A stretch of 64,000 nucleotides of DNA from Cunninghamia lanceolata (lineage: Eukaryota > Streptophyta > Pinopsida > Cupressales > Cupressaceae), in the NCBI GenBank assembly GCA_027924645.1, contig BSBN01000252.1:4650001-4714000 (forward strand), given 5' to 3'. The position numbers and the translations under genes were made by a program. Under the pieces are notes generated by a model. That model did not search any database. It saw only the letters and a list, made by a program, of their open reading frames with translations, and had not been told where the DNA came from. Of this stretch, positions 46,715-61,139 are shown piece after piece. How positions within the stretch are numbered: the stretch's first letter is position 1; every line of letters starts with the position of its first letter.

Positions 46715-49700
46715 TGTCATGCCCACATTTCCCATGCAGTCATGACATACAACACATGTGTCATGTCCACATTTGTCATGTGGTCATGACACGAAATATC
46801 AAAAACATTCCCACATGCCCTTAGAAACTCCCTCGCACACGTCAACGTGCTCAGTGGCAATATGTATAAGGCGTAAACATGTCAATCAATCTTGGGGAAG
46901 AGCATTTATAGATGCAATCCCCTGTGTGATGATAGCCGACTAGGGGGTTATGCGATGCAAGGGGCATTGCTACTAGGGTTAGGATCAAATGGACTTGAAC
47001 CCTAAGTTTCCTAAGTTAGTGACATGATTCAGACAAGAGTCGGAATCCAACCCTAATTCTAGAGAATAAAATTAAATTAAAATATGCCTTAGTGAAAACT
47101 AATAATTGCAAGGTAAATAATTGTTAACTAATGTCAAAGAAAATTCATCTAAATTAACTACACTAATTCTCAAAAAAATTTGGTAGCATAACATGTTTTT
47201 AACATTTAGAATAATTATTTTAAAAAGGTTCTCGCTCTAAAATAACTAGGAAATTAATTAAAAGAATTAAAATAAATTTCACCTAATTAACATTATAAAA
47301 TTACCACCCAATTAATCCAAAAATCAAAATAAATAAGATCATAAAATATTAAAAAAACCCAAATAATAAAGGTCAACAATAATATAATTTCAACAATAAA
47401 ATTAATTGGATGTTAAGGTAAAATTCTCCAAGGAATAATTAAATCCACTCAACCTGACAAAATTATTTACCAACTTTAAATTAGTAAATGGGGTCACTAA
47501 TTAAATCAAATTACATCTCAGTAGGGAAAAATTAATAATAAAAGGTCTAAAATTAATCATCCAAAAGGGATATAAAATCCCGCTTGAAATCCAACTATCC
47601 TATCCCCAAATTTAAAAGAACAAATAAATTAAAGTCCCATAAGAAAAGGTGAAAATTCCCAAATAGAATAAAACATCCATCCAAATTAAAGTAAGTCCCC
47701 CATAAGAATATGACCTCAAGGAAAATAATTAAACACTAAAATCCCCATGGAATAAATTTCAAAAGAATAGGAGAGAGAAATAAATCTCATGTGAAAAAGG
47801 GAAAAGAATAAAATAAATTAACTTATCAAAAATTCCCACTCATTTCACAACCCTAAAACTTAACCAATATTTTATTACTTTCTTTTTAGTTTTTCCCTAA
47901 CCCTATCTCTAACTTCTCTTATTCTTTTCTCTCATTCCTTTTGTTCTCTTCTCTTTTTTGTTTTTTCTTTTTGTTTGTAGGTAGGGTTTCTCTCAAAGGT
48001 TTGGGCAGCCATGAGAATACCTCTCACAGAGGTATATATTAATTTTATATACACATGATTTCTTATATATATATATATGTTTGTGTGTGTGTGTACATAT
48101 GTATATAAATAAATATATGTACAGTTAGCATAAATTTGAAAAAATATTTTTTTTTCATATAGAATACATAGGCAACAATCTATCTATATATATATTGTTT
48201 GCAGATATTAAATTGGCAGTCAAATGCCACAGAGATCGAATGGCAGCATTGAAAACAATGAAAGGCGAATGGAAACCCCATGGCGCCACCGCCATGGAGA
48301 AAATTTTTAGTAGGCTAAAATGCTTATTGGAAGGCACAAGGGATGTGGGGAGGGGGCCCCACACCCCTGCGATATACTAAGGCACAGTGGTGGGCAGCGG
48401 CCATGGCCGTCGTCCACCAAACCTATTCTTTTTTTGTTTAAACTCTTAAACTTAAAACCCTACAGGTTTCAACCACTCAAAACCTTTATTTTATTTTTGA
48501 CGATAGGTTAAAATTATATATGTAACTTAGGCAACTTAGGGTTTATGTAACTGTATATATATATATATATATATATATACGAACATTATATATATGTATA
48601 TATATATATATATTATATATATACTAACATTATATATATATATATATATAATTCAAAATCAACATTGAGGAGAGTTCTTTTTTTTTTAACTATATTTTTT
48701 TTACATCAAGGAAATTATGACAGTCATATAAATTTTCTTAAAGAAACAAGCATTAAGAGAGGAATAAACTTTTATAAGAGCCATAAATTTGAAACTAACT
48801 ATTTTCTTTTCCATCATAGCTTTTACAGAGCAATTATTCTACACGGAAAATATCATTTAACATAGGGCAGCAAGAAAGATTTTATTTCAGCATATAATAA
48901 ATGCATTTCAAATGGAAGTTACTTGCATACATAGGAATAATTTCTTTCCACCATTTCAACAATGAGAGCACAATTTTGACAACTAAGTACAATAAGGCCT
49001 CCAAGGCCATGGCTCTCAAACAACCATCAAGAAAATGAAAATAAGGCTGAAATGAACATTCTCCAAAGCTCCAAAACACCAACATAACCTGCAAGAAATA
49101 TAAACACCAAGAGGGGGAAAACCAAGCCACAAAAATTTCCCTCCTCCCTACCATAGACCCACTAGTGGGTCAACCCCGAGCTGGGAGGTAGATCTCACAT
49201 GGGTTTTCTCACACCACAACAAAAATCACAAGGCAACACAAATTCACCCAAGGTTTATGCACAATATAAAACTCATGAAAATGAGTTTGGAGGGGTAGGG
49301 GAGTTGATCCCTCAACTCAAGAGGTCACTCCAAAACTCAATAATCTCAATACCACAAGGCCTCAAACCAAATAATATCTCCATGAAACACAAAAAACACA
49401 ATGGCACTCATGCCAACCAATATAATCCCAAACACCATAGAATGCCCTCAACGCTATAAATAGATCAACACCAGGAGGTGACCTCAAGGAGATTCACTCT
49501 CCCCCACCCCTTACAAGTTGAACATTTTCTTCAAATGGAGAGGCTCTTACCAACACCCAGAACCCACACAAAAGAAAATAACACCAAACACAAAATCTCA
49601 AACACATAAACAAAAATGAAATAAGCATAAGGAATGGCTAATGCCATAGGGCTTACCTTAAGAGCCCAACAATGGATGCATGTTGAAGAAGAGCCCACAA

Positions 49701-51043
49701 GCTTTTTCCAAGTCTCCAATCCTCCAAGTTTTCTCCAACTCCTCAAAAAATATCCAAAAATTAAAAAAAAATCAAAAAGCAAAAACCCCCCAACTCCTCT
49801 CTAAGAGGAGATAAAATAGGCCTCCAAATTAGGCCTTGAGGAATGAGAAGGTGACACTTGTCACCTTCTCCTTCCTCATCCCATGCCAGTTGCAAGGGAG
49901 AAGGAATGTGAGGGTGACAAGTGTCACCCTCTTATCCATTCAAACCCTCACCTTATCCACTTGTGCTGTCACACTGAGAGCCCAAGTGGAGAGGAGGCAT
50001 CTCTCCTCATGGCTCCATGAGGATAAGGGATGACACATGTCATTCCTTTACTCCTAAAGAGAGCTTCTTCTCTCCAAGATGCTCCCACACATGTGTGAGA
50101 GTCTTGGAGGAAGGTTCCACACACTTGTGGGTCTTGAAGACTCCCCAAGTCTTCAAGGTGGAGGAATCCCCAAGCCTTGGGAAGGGAGATGGGCCTTCTT
50201 TCAAGGCATGACTCATCTCCCACCCTTAGCCATTTTAAATTTTCGTTAGTTTTACTAAACCCAAGTTTAGAGTGACTAGATGGGAGATACCCTAGGTTTT
50301 AGTAAGTCCAAATGAACCCTAGACCCTAGGGGTACCACTTAGGGTAAGTTTGGAACTCTAATAAACACTTAGAGAGGTGTAAAATCACATTAAATGACCC
50401 AAAAAATAAAAGAACACCAAATGGTGTAAATTAAAATAGAAGTTTTACAACACATAATTAAATTAAATAAAAAGGATGAACTAGGCCAATTAATTAAAAT
50501 CAAGCATTTACAAAACATCATTCGATCAAACATGATCCTTATCCCTCTTGGGAATGGATCATCTTAATAAGGAATTACATAAGTGTGATATCTGCCTCCG
50601 ATTTTCTGTGGCCTGGAAAACAACCAACGCACTCGATCAAACAGTCAATCCAACATAGATATATCATAGCCAAAGCAATAGAATATAATAATCATGTCAT
50701 TGCATAATTCACACACAACATTAAACAACTCACATCATAATTAAGATTTAAAATTGCATTTACTATCTAATATCTCAGAATCAGAATTCAATAACAAATC
50801 CACATAATAAGCTCATAATCAACATCAACAATAATCATCAAATGTATCTCATATGTCTAGCATCATAAGAACATCAAAATGGAATCTAATCAAATCACCA
50901 CATAACTAATCAAAGTTAATCCAAATCAAGAGATATAGTCTAAATCTGCATAATGGAAATCAATAATCTCTAAATGTCTATAAATGTCTCCAACTATAAT
51001 GTAAAATGATCAAAATAAGGAAGTGAAATAAATTAGCCTCACA
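46715..51043 (-). repeat. Element D right LTR (5' LTR in element orientation)
   Basis: 4,329 bp from TGTCATGCCC to GCCTCACA, colinear with 37331-41719 apart from the single-copy 170-bp unit and larger TA arrays (48553-48650). Confidence 0.93.
48553..48650. repeat. TA dinucleotide arrays in the right D LTR
   Basis: Several (TA)n runs broken by short spacers (CGAACAT, GTA, CTAACAT). The left LTR has a shorter array at 39289-39310. Confidence 0.85.
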
Positions 51044-52741
51044 GGTGTTCAGGTACCCGTACAACCTTCATTATAGGGAAACTTTATTGAAAAACATAAA
51101 AAACATTCTCGGTGCAATAAGTCTATCTAAACATTTGTATATTTTTCAAATCAATCTAAACATTTCTATTATTGTTAAGTGTACCTTGATCTTTTCATTT
51201 TATGTTCTTTCTATTCATTTTTCTTCTCGATTGAGATGTTAACTCCTCTTGGGAACTATTATTTTCTACATGAATTTGAGTATCAACTTTCATTATATCT
51301 TGAACTCTATTCACTAGAATTTGTAACACATGATCTATTGTAATAGAATTCATCCTTTCAAAATTAACCTTAATATTCCCATGAGATTGACAATGTCTTT
51401 GAACTAATTCGCGGTTGTATGCTTGTAATTGTTGTCTTTCTATCTCATTGAATTGATCTAACCGTATATCTCTTTGTAATCTTATTTGTAATATATATTT
51501 CTCCTCTTGAGATGTTCATGCATGATGTGTTATCATTTCATTTGCATGTTGTCTTATTTCTACTTCAATCTTTTCCATTGTCATATCTGCCCTATGTTTA
51601 GCATGTCTTTATTTATCATTTTGGTATCGATGATTTCTTAGTTCCTCTCTTTGTGCATCAATCATTTGGTCATGTCATTGTCTCATATAATTTCAAGCAC
51701 ATTCTCTTTGATGTTCTCTTCGTTTCTCTTCATTTTCAAACTTTCTTACTTCCTATCTTTGTGCATCACTCATTTGTTCACAGCATTGTGTCATATAATT
51801 TTGATCATATTCTGTTTGATGTTGTCTTCATTGTTTTTTATTTTGAAAATTTAACCTTGGGCGAGGCATCCAAGAAATTATAACAAAATAAATCAATCAA
51901 GTTATAATACATTTTAATAAAACATCATAAAATATTATCAACGGTTAAATATATAGATAATTAAAATTTAATTGTTGCATCATCACAAAAACTCCAAGAT
52001 AAGGAATGAATATTATTTTTAATTTTGAATAAACACTTAAAAAAAATCTTACTTACATTAATAATACTTTTTATGATTTTATTTTTAAATTAATCTTACA
52101 AAATAGAAAAACAAAATTCTTGAGGTTTTATAATCTTTTGGTGAAGATGGTGATGGCGACGATGATCCAAATGAATGGGATGTACCACTTTTGAAAAATA
52201 AGGAAGTGTTGGGGGGCTTGAATAGAGATGGCTTCGAGTGGGATTGGGAGAGGCTTGGAGATAAGTGATGAGATAATCAGGTGGTGTTACCTTGGTGGGT
52301 GAAAATTTTACTTTGGTGGTCTAAGGGTGCTAGTTGGGGTCGTGTTAGAGGTCTTGATGGAGGTTCTAGCACAAGAGTTTCAAATTTGAGGGGAGAAGGT
52401 TAAGAGAAGTTTGGGAGCATCTGTGTAGAGGTATTGTGGAAGAATGGTGCCACTCCCTCATTATAGCTAAGGAAGGAGGATCTTGTTGAGCTTCTATTGG
52501 AAATTTTTCTAAGGTGGAGTTGATGGAGGGTGCTAAATCATCATTCTTACTGAGGAAGGATGTGCCAAGGGAGGCCCTAATGGAGATGCTTCTGAGTGGG
52601 TGTGAGTGACCTATTTAGGATTGTAGTGAGATTGATGGAATAGGTGTTTGTTTGGAAGACAAGAAACTTAATGTTGGATCAGTGGATAATGGTTCTCTAT
52701 TATGGTAGATAAGGAAGATAAATGGGCCTAATATGGTGGGT
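51044..52741 (-). repeat. Repeat X, copy 2, second segment
   Basis: It begins with the decayed target duplication GGTGT of element D and continues the X1 alignment from about 13704 to 15166. It then jumps without interruption to 17855-18162, showing the state before the copia cassette inserted in X1. It includes the coiled-coil-like relic at about 51215-51875. Homology ends near 52741. Confidence 0.85.
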
Positions 52742-55700
52742 TTGATTCGATTATTTTAAATGAATTTCTATTAAATTTATATATGTAATTTTTTTAATAT
52801 TTTTTGTCTTTAGGTGCAGATAGAAGATCGAAGCATGGATGTAGGATGATAGACAAAACAAGATCTTTACACTGTGTCATGAGTATAGAGGATCACCTTG
52901 GATGGAAATTGTACATGAGGGATTCCTCTTGTTTCTATGATGAGTGCATTTTGGAAAACTTTGAGGCATCATGGATATGTTAGTGAATGGAATGTAGTGC
53001 CATTAGTCATTTCTGACACATAGAACGAAGATGAGGATGAAGAATTTGAAGACATTCCTTTGATTTCAATTGATTATGATCATATTTCAGGATTGATCAG
53101 AAAAGATAAATATGTATGTATGTGTACTCGATAAATTTAATGTAAATTTACAACACATGTAGTTATTTAAATTTTAGTACTAGATGAATTAACTTTAATG
53201 ATTATAAAGTCTAGACAGTTCTAACTTTTTTTACAAATTTTGGACTATGTAAATTTGGTGTACTAGGAGATGTTTTTGCAGTCAGACCAGAGCCTTGAAA
53301 CATAGAAGGTGTTAGTTATTATTTAATGTGTTGCACAGAGGAGAGGAAGAAGCTAACATGACCTGAAACAAGCGATGAAATGGTGTTTCCCACATGTGGG
53401 TCACATGTAAATTTATATATACATGTATACATGTACATTAACCTTTAGATTATATTATTATACCTGGGTTGAGTGAAAATTTTACGTGCACATGTCTTAC
53501 GAAATTGGTTCGTGTTGTTTATAATACATGTTCAGTTGTAGTGCAAGGGATATATCTCAAACAAGTTAAAATTGTTCAACATGGGATTCATTTTTTTGAC
53601 TGTCAACCTAAGAACAAGGTATATTAGTGTAGTCACCTAGTAATTTCAACTACCCCACATCTTCATCCAGTTCCACATGTACATGGATGAAAAAAATGGA
53701 GACTAGATAGTGATGATTATCAAAAAATATTACATGTTATTGACTGAACCAATTGTTTGAGTGAGAACTTATATAGTAGTGTTTGAACTCCATTATTTTA
53801 GTTACTTATAAAATTAGTGATCTTGAAGTTACACATTAGTTTAAGTTAATTTTTAAATGTTCTTAGGATCTAAACTTAGAAGTACTATTTAATTCAAATT
53901 ACTTTTATATTTAGTGTTCAACACTTTTTAAAACTTGGACATGAAGTACTATTTAATGTGGTCCACTTTTAAGGATGATACATGTGTACTATTTAATGTT
54001 TTGTATTGGCATCCGATGTTTGACTACATATATTATTGGATGCATACATGTTGTGACTATGTCTAATTTATATTTTAATGTTTTGATTTACTATTTTCAC
54101 TAGATATATGATATATGTGATTTGATTATGTTATCTAGTTTAGCATCATATATATTTTATAATTAATAGGAGACAATTTAGTTTGGGCAAATATGTTGTG
54201 TGTATCTTCCCCGTCTCACTTGATTCAAGTTATAATGAGATGTATTTTGTTGATACGTACAAAATTATCAAGATCTAAATCGATGTCAATTCTAGATCCA
54301 TGTATTATAAATAAACTAGTAATTTGTGTGTTCTCATTAAATGTGTTTATTATATCTCCTAGTTTGCATTTGTATTTTTTTAGTTTATACATTTTCTTAA
54401 TGAGGACTTTTTTTGATTTACATGTATGCTTCTAGATATGTGAAAGAATATTTATATTTAATTGTTATCTTGGAATGGTTGAATGTATTTAAGAAATTGT
54501 GATATTTTATCTCAAATTATGAACTGAAAGATTATTTGAGCTTCATTCCTTAGCCAAGTTGATTAAATCGTGTGTTAATTTATTGGGAAAATTTCATTAC
54601 TTTAATTGAAGCTATTTGTAAATGTGATTATAAAAATAGTGATTATTGAGGACTACATTGCAATTTATGAATGGAAACACTGGTGCACTAGTGTCTAAAT
54701 TGAACTTCTTCCAAATTATTTACACTCCAAACTCTTTGTAAAGTTCTCTAGGTTATTATTTTTGTAACTAGTTTTCATATTATGTTTCTTTGAACTTTCA
54801 ATTTTTCCTATTTTCCTATATGAACTCATTTATTTTTTCTTAAGGGAAAAACATGTAGTTTAATTAAAGACAAATGTACATAATTTAGATAAGGTTATGA
54901 ATAATTTTGATTATCTATATTGAAATTAGCAATAATTCTTTTTTATTCTTAGCATTATCTATTATGTGCATTAAGTTGAAATATTAACATAGCATTGGAA
55001 TCAACTTTAACCATCATACAAAAGGATAAAGCACAAGTTTAGATTGCAAAAAGAAATGAGGGAAGAAATAGAAAGACATCTACATGCATCAACAAAAGTA
55101 CCACCATCACTACAAGGTGAAGGAACATTATACCATGTCAAACACATCATAAAAATAAATACACGTACAACTTCTCAAGTTTGATTCCAAAATTATAGAT
55201 GCTTGTACATTAAAAATAGGTGAGAAGGGTGTATCTAATCACAACAAACTGTTCAACTATATAATAAAAATTATCATGGTGCTTGACGAAATGTGTTTTG
55301 GAGATGTAGTGTTGTTTCAATTATATGATTTGATAGTCTCAAGGTTAAAAACAATTGTCATATCATGGTTATCTAGATATGGATAAGTGGCACAATAGAA
55401 TAGACAAAGAAAAGGATGTTCTAAAGAAGATAAAGGGAGTGAATACTCTATGTTAGGATGTTTCAAAGGATCTCATATGCCAAATTGTGAATAAGAATGT
55501 AATATAGCTAAGGAATATGGCTACCAACTAGGATGTACCAAGACTAGCTCATGATTTACTAACACAACTCATTGTTATCAAGGAGGATAGGTTAAAAGAA
55601 TTGTAGAAAAATAAATTTGCTTTCATGGTTGGAAGATGTATGCATGAGAGTTCAAATTTCATGAGAGTATTAGGCTAATTAGTTCTTAGCTCTTAGGATA

Positions 55701-56145
55701 GACCACATATAATTAGATAAAATTGTATAGATGGATGTTTCCATGATAGAGGAAGACAAGAAGGAAAATGTAAAAGTGGAATAGTAGTGAAAGGACCAAA
55801 GACTAACTATTAGTGATTGTAAATACATACAATTTTAAAACATAACGTATATGGTCCATAATGTATTTAATGTACATTTAACATGTATAGAACGCATTTA
55901 AACTCATGAGTTCTCTAAAAAGATATATAATATAAACACAAACACATGTATATATATGTATGTATGTAGAGTTTTACATAAACATTTACATTTAAGCAAA
56001 CATGTATGTAATCAAGTGCTGGTGTAAATGTGTGCATGTTAATATATCAAACATGTATGTAATCAAGTCCTGGAATGTCAATATATCAAACATATATCTA
56101 GAAATGTCTAGATGCAACATTAAATGGAGGTCTCTAGGTGGCTAC
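52742..56145. other. AT-rich stretch without recognised genes
   Basis: No LTR, RT, transposase or host-gene motif found. A short plus-strand acidic stretch (NEDEDEEFEDIPLISIDYDH, about 53025-53090) follows an acceptor-like TTTAG at 52812 and may be a decayed exon. Another piece (EMREEIERHLHAST) lies near 55060. Neither can be assigned. Confidence 0.4.
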
Positions 56146-57660
56146 CTAATCGTCATGTCGACTCCTAGTTGAGTGAACCTCTAAATGAGAATTTCGTTGT
56201 GTTGGATGTGCTGAGTCCTGGAGATAAATTCAAGTATACATACATGTACAATGCGTTAAATACATTTTATCTACATAGAACTATTTAAAAATGTACATGT
56301 AATATTATAAATATCTATATCTATCTATATATACATGTACATCTAAAAATTTAAAACTCACATGTCCACTGACAACAATATCATCAACAGAATCACGCCA
56401 ACATATATGATCTAACCTTAGGCTAGGAGTAACATGAGGTATCTCCATCTATGATATATATATATAGTTAAAACTAAAATCTAAATAATTTTAAAAAAAA
56501 TTGAATTAAACATGCACATGTACACATACATATAGATACACATACATACTTACATATCAGGTGGCACAGGATTTGAGCCCTCTACAATGGCCGCCTCCAC
56601 TAAATCATCCAAATGAGCTATCTGAGCTGTGTCATGATCTAATGTATCTGTCTGAGTCCTCTCATGTCGTAGTAATGATGAGTGAAGGGGACTAAGCAAC
56701 TGAGATGGCATTGATAACGAATCTAAATGCATCAACATCTCCACAAAACTTGCAAACTACATCCTCTCCAGGTCATCTAAAGGATCAGTAGCCTGTGTAG
56801 AAATGGAATGATCTATAGGTGGATCCTGATGTGCACTGGTGCTTGGCCTAGAAAGGTGGTGAGAATGATGAGGTCCTGAATTTGAATGAATAGATGTAGC
56901 CATATGATCTCTACCCTGATCTATCGAGATCACTAGCTTTGAGGAAATGAAGGCATATGCCTCCAAGAGGTCCTCTATGAAACAATGTAAAGTACTACAT
57001 GCCTTCTCCCCTATAAGACCATCCAACTGTGTGGTTGTAGGGATGCCTGCCAGAGATTAAGGATCACAATGATCAGTGTTGTTGCACTGTGCTATAAATG
57101 AATCTCTAGATCATGGAGGTTGTGCCATCAAAAAGTAACCCACATGATTACTAGCTATCGTAGTGGTGGCAACTACAATATCACAGACACTGTCAATTGC
57201 TTCCCTTTGGGAAGTAATGACAACATGATTTGCTAAGGGGGCCAGGGCTAGGGAGATAGCAGGAGACCTCTCACCAATCAATGTCCTATACCATGGGGTT
57301 GCCTGATCTTCTCGACGATAAGTGTCCCTATTGGCAAGCCTACCACAATCCTGACCAAAATATCTTGGAAGGTCAGAGTAGTTGACTTTGAGGCATAAAT
57401 GAACCTCATCATATAATTGTTGTGCAAAATATAAGGGAATTTGGTTGTTATTTGGATAACAACCAAAGATATAAAGAAATCAAGAGTAGATCAAACTCGC
57501 CATAGCACCATCCACACATCTGGTAACCTAGCATATCTTCACCTTAGGATTATCTTGATAGAATGGAAAACATTGGGATTTAATGGTTTCTTTGGTCACC
57601 ACACTATGAACATGTGAAAGAGGAACATCACCACAAACTTCTTCTCGCATGTGGGAAAGA
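56146..57660 (-). pseudogene. Unknown multi-exon gene relic
   Basis: The minus-strand frame from about 57660 to 56550 is nearly open for about 370 codons, with a few stops. Pieces include MREEVCGDVPLSHVHS, PRYFGQDCGRLANRDTYRRE, ERSPAISLALAPLANHVV and IDSVCDIVVATTTIASNH. The end is rich in Ser, His and Asp and stops at a TAA overlapping a canonical donor (ATGTAAGT). Possible later exons are 56362-56442 (PHVTPSLRLDHICW) and 56146-56217 (DSAHPTQRNSHLEVH, ending in TAG), with GTGAGT and CCAG at the junction; joining them to the first exon needs a phase change. Spliced structure argues against a retrotransposon. Family unknown. Confidence 0.4.
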
Positions 57661-58176
57661 ATAGTAGCTATAGCATCAAGGGAATATGCACTTACATGTC
57701 TCGAATTTTATCTCAAATTTTTTCTAGGCTTTCCAATGTGGACTTACAAGTGTCCTTATATATTCCCATGTTGGTACCATCATTTGTGGAAACTCTCAAT
57801 CTCTCGATCTCACTGTTAGTTTGTACAAATAGTTCCTAAGGTGGAACTAGTGCATAATTTTCCATGTGATGTACCTAAAGAAGAAATTCAAGGTTATTGC
57901 TTTAATATCTATAGAGAATCTAGAAATACTAGACATGTACACATTCAATTTAAATTATTCAAAATTTAAATATTTACAAGTGGAGATTAGATTGTATTTC
58001 TCTATATCCATCTAGTTCTTGTATGTATGCATATGTGTGTGCAATAAATAATGTTTAATGAACTAGAAACAACTAAACAAGTGAAACTAGAAAATTAATT
58101 TCAAGTATTAATATTTATCTAATTTAATTCAATTCATGTACACACAAATTTCACCAAAATGTACAAACTTGTAAGA

Positions 58177-58212
58177 TACATACATACATACATACATACA
58201 TACATACATACA

Positions 58213-58248
<36 letters not shown>

Positions 58249-58256
58249 TATATATA
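58177..58256. repeat. Microsatellite (TACA)16 followed by (TA)8
   Basis: Sixteen perfect TACA units at 58177-58240 run directly into eight TA units. The perfect state suggests recent slippage. Confidence 0.97.
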
Positions 58257-61139
58257 GGATCACTAAATTGTTTTGTATCTTAGGGCTTCTCTTTGATTAT
58301 GATTTAATCGAGGTGCTAAATTTAAATATTTTGGCATGCATAAGTGAAAGGTTCAAATTTAGTGAAAGGGTCACCACATGCCATAAGTGAAAAGCATGTT
58401 TGAATTTGGTGTCCATGTGATTACAAGTACAATTTTCTATCTATAGTTCAACAACATTGTACTAGACAAAATCACACTTGCAATTCAATCTAAGGTGAGG
58501 GAATGTGTACATGAATAAAAATGGGTTTAGACCATTAGGTATAAAAATACTAAAGGTTGATCTAGATAAATTCTATATTTTTTCTATCTTATATCTTGAA
58601 ATAAATACCAAGATAATATATCACTTGAGTAGGATAAAACCTCAAGTGAGTGTAAAATGAGTAGAAATTTAAAGGATATAAAAATACACTTTTTGTCCTA
58701 GATAATTCTTGATGAACACTATTTTAATGAACCTTCTCAAGTCTTCTCACTCATTAATAACAAAGTTACAAAATAATTTAATAAATTTAGACATCTTAGT
58801 TGTTTTAAATATAAAATGTTAAGGTTCTTGATTTCTACAAAGAAATAAACTACACCAAGTTACATGAAACCCTAAGATAAATCAATTAAATAAGTACATT
58901 GGTCTACACAAATATCCTAGGTTCATGTAAGAGTTGTGAATGATAAGCATGTTTTTCAAAAATGATGCTAAAATTTTTAAATAATACATGCAAACTATAC
59001 TTCTAGCTCTTATCTCAATGTAGAATATGACTATGCCTATGTCCCAAAGTGATTTATCAATATTTTAAAATTTCAAGGCTTGCTAAATAAAGGCATCAAA
59101 ATAAGTTAAACTTCTATTTTTTTATTACCTCTAGGTCATTTGGAAATGATCGGGTACCTCATTAAATTTTAATCTCTTGAAGCCCTAGATAGGGGAGGGC
59201 TCGTCTGATTCCCTTTTCCACCCCATCAAACCTTAATATATTCTAATAGCCCTTTTGGGAGGGGATCATCATAACTTGAATCTTGGGGGGTGATGAGATC
59301 ATGAGCATTTTGAGCTAGCTTCTTAGAAAATGATTTGCAAAAGTATTGCTCACTTGAATGGTTTTTTAAAATTTCTTAAAACATTATACATGTATAGTTG
59401 TAACTTAGGAATAAAATATCATTAAAACTAGGTTGATTGAAATAATGCAAACAATTCAATCACATAATTAATCTAGATTTAGTTAAGAAAGTATAATTTG
59501 TGTTGATCTATAAATTGAAATGTTACTTTTAGAAAATAAATATTATGGATAAGGTACTTTAGTGTGGGAATCTTTCAGGAGAATTTATACAATTGATGTC
59601 ACACATAATCTAATTGAAGAAAGTTACAAAAATAAATGTTGAAATAGTTTTCTGTATATCTCATGTTCTAAATCATCCTAGAAATCTATATGGATCATAT
59701 CTAAACTCCTCGAGATAAAACCTAAGTTTCATAAGAATGATTTTCTATATGGAAATGAAAATTGTAACTTGTAAATCAACTTGGCATAATGTAGACTCGT
59801 AAAATTATTTAACCCTAATCTTTGATATATTCAAGAATTATTGTAAGGATGATGGTATTTAAAATGTCTTTAAAGGGAAGCTACTAGATTTCTAAGGTCA
59901 AGTTCTATTAGATCAACCCCAAATGAACATTCAAATTGTCTATACATATTTGATCAAATGATTTTAGACAACATGGAGAGACTTGTGATTTTAATGTAGA
60001 CTAAGATTCCTTTTAAGCTCTCCAAATTGAAATTTGTTCCTAGAGTAAATGTTCCTTTTGTTATAGATGTTCTCTTGATTTATCCTTATGATCCCCTTGA
60101 ATTAATTGTACAAATGAATATATTAAAATATAAAAACATAATAAAATTTCTATGGACTCATAAAGCATGTACCAAGTGGACTCATAACATGACTAGTGAA
60201 AAGGGGTGGAAAACTTAAAAATTTAAAATTTATGGGCAATCTTGAGGCAATAATAAATGATGTGTAAATGATGAATGTACATGGGTATGTGTATAAAAAC
60301 GGATTCAAGGTAAAGTTGAATGCATGCAAATAGGTGCAATTAAGGGCAAAGTGGATAGGTTTGAAAATGATCAAGTACAAGTGAAGATCTCAACCAAATC
60401 CACATATCTAATCTTAATTAATTTATAGACACTCGCTTTCAACTCAGCTCAAGTTTCTAAGTTTGATATTTGTATTAAACTTGGTTTACATGTGCTTGGG
60501 AGTTTACATGTATGATAACCTAATAATTTTTCTCATCTATGTCAAACTCTAATAAAGATGTTGAATCAATAATTTTCAACAAGATTAACTTCTATATAGC
60601 AAGAATACGTGCATATTCCCTAGAATGATGACGCAATGTTGAAATCAGAAGGTCTAACTATTTTTAGGTTATGTGACGTGTGTTAGGCAGTGTTCAAATG
60701 TTCCATGTGTTTTCTATATTTTATAAATGAATTAGGTTTATTCCAAGTTTTATATAGCTTCCCAAGTATTAAATGAAATGTTGTGTGCATCAATATGAAC
60801 ATAAATATTCACACCTATATTTAAGGATACACCTATGGAACTAAACAATATTTTGATATACATGTTCCCTTGTGATAAGTGTGCCACTTGAAAACATGCA
60901 AACACAAAATAAAGGGATCCAAATAAGTAGCATCCATAAAACATTGGAAATAAGCATAAACACAACTACTAAAGTTAGATACATGAAAAATAAGAAAATA
61001 GTATTTCTTATTGACAACTAGATACTACATACATAGCTAACATTTAGTATTAAATGTACATGTAAACAAGTAGAAATTTTGACAGAATAACATGATACCT
61101 AATTTTGAAATGTACATGTAAACATGATACCTAATTTTG
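58257..61139. other. AT-rich stretch without recognised genes
   Basis: No protein motif, LTR pair or structured repeat found in about 2.9 kb. The short open frames here have random-looking composition. Just before the PPR relic the words ACATGATACCTAATTTTGA occur twice (about 61091 and 61123), a small tandem duplication. Confidence 0.5.

Larger units (their letters stand above)
37331..51043 (-). mobile_element. Element D: 13.7-kb Ty3/gypsy chromovirus with very long LTRs
   Basis: LTRs at 37331-41719 (4,389 bp) and 46715-51043 (4,329 bp) flank an internal region of only 4,995 bp in minus orientation. It has a perfect initiator tRNA-Met primer-binding site, a polypurine tract, and gag, protease, RT, RNase H, integrase and chromodomain in standard order. 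It is inserted in X2. Every domain is broken by stops, and the RT active site is changed, so it is long dead. Confidence 0.95.

Noticed and set aside
56443..56549. Intron joining the first exon of the unknown gene to 56362-56442
   Set aside because: The donor GTAAGT leaves phase 2 while both acceptor positions need phase 0; kept only as a possibility in the gene entry.
58177..58256. Centromeric or telomeric repeat
   Set aside because: It is a simple TACA/TA microsatellite of 80 bp, not a satellite array or TTTAGGG repeat.
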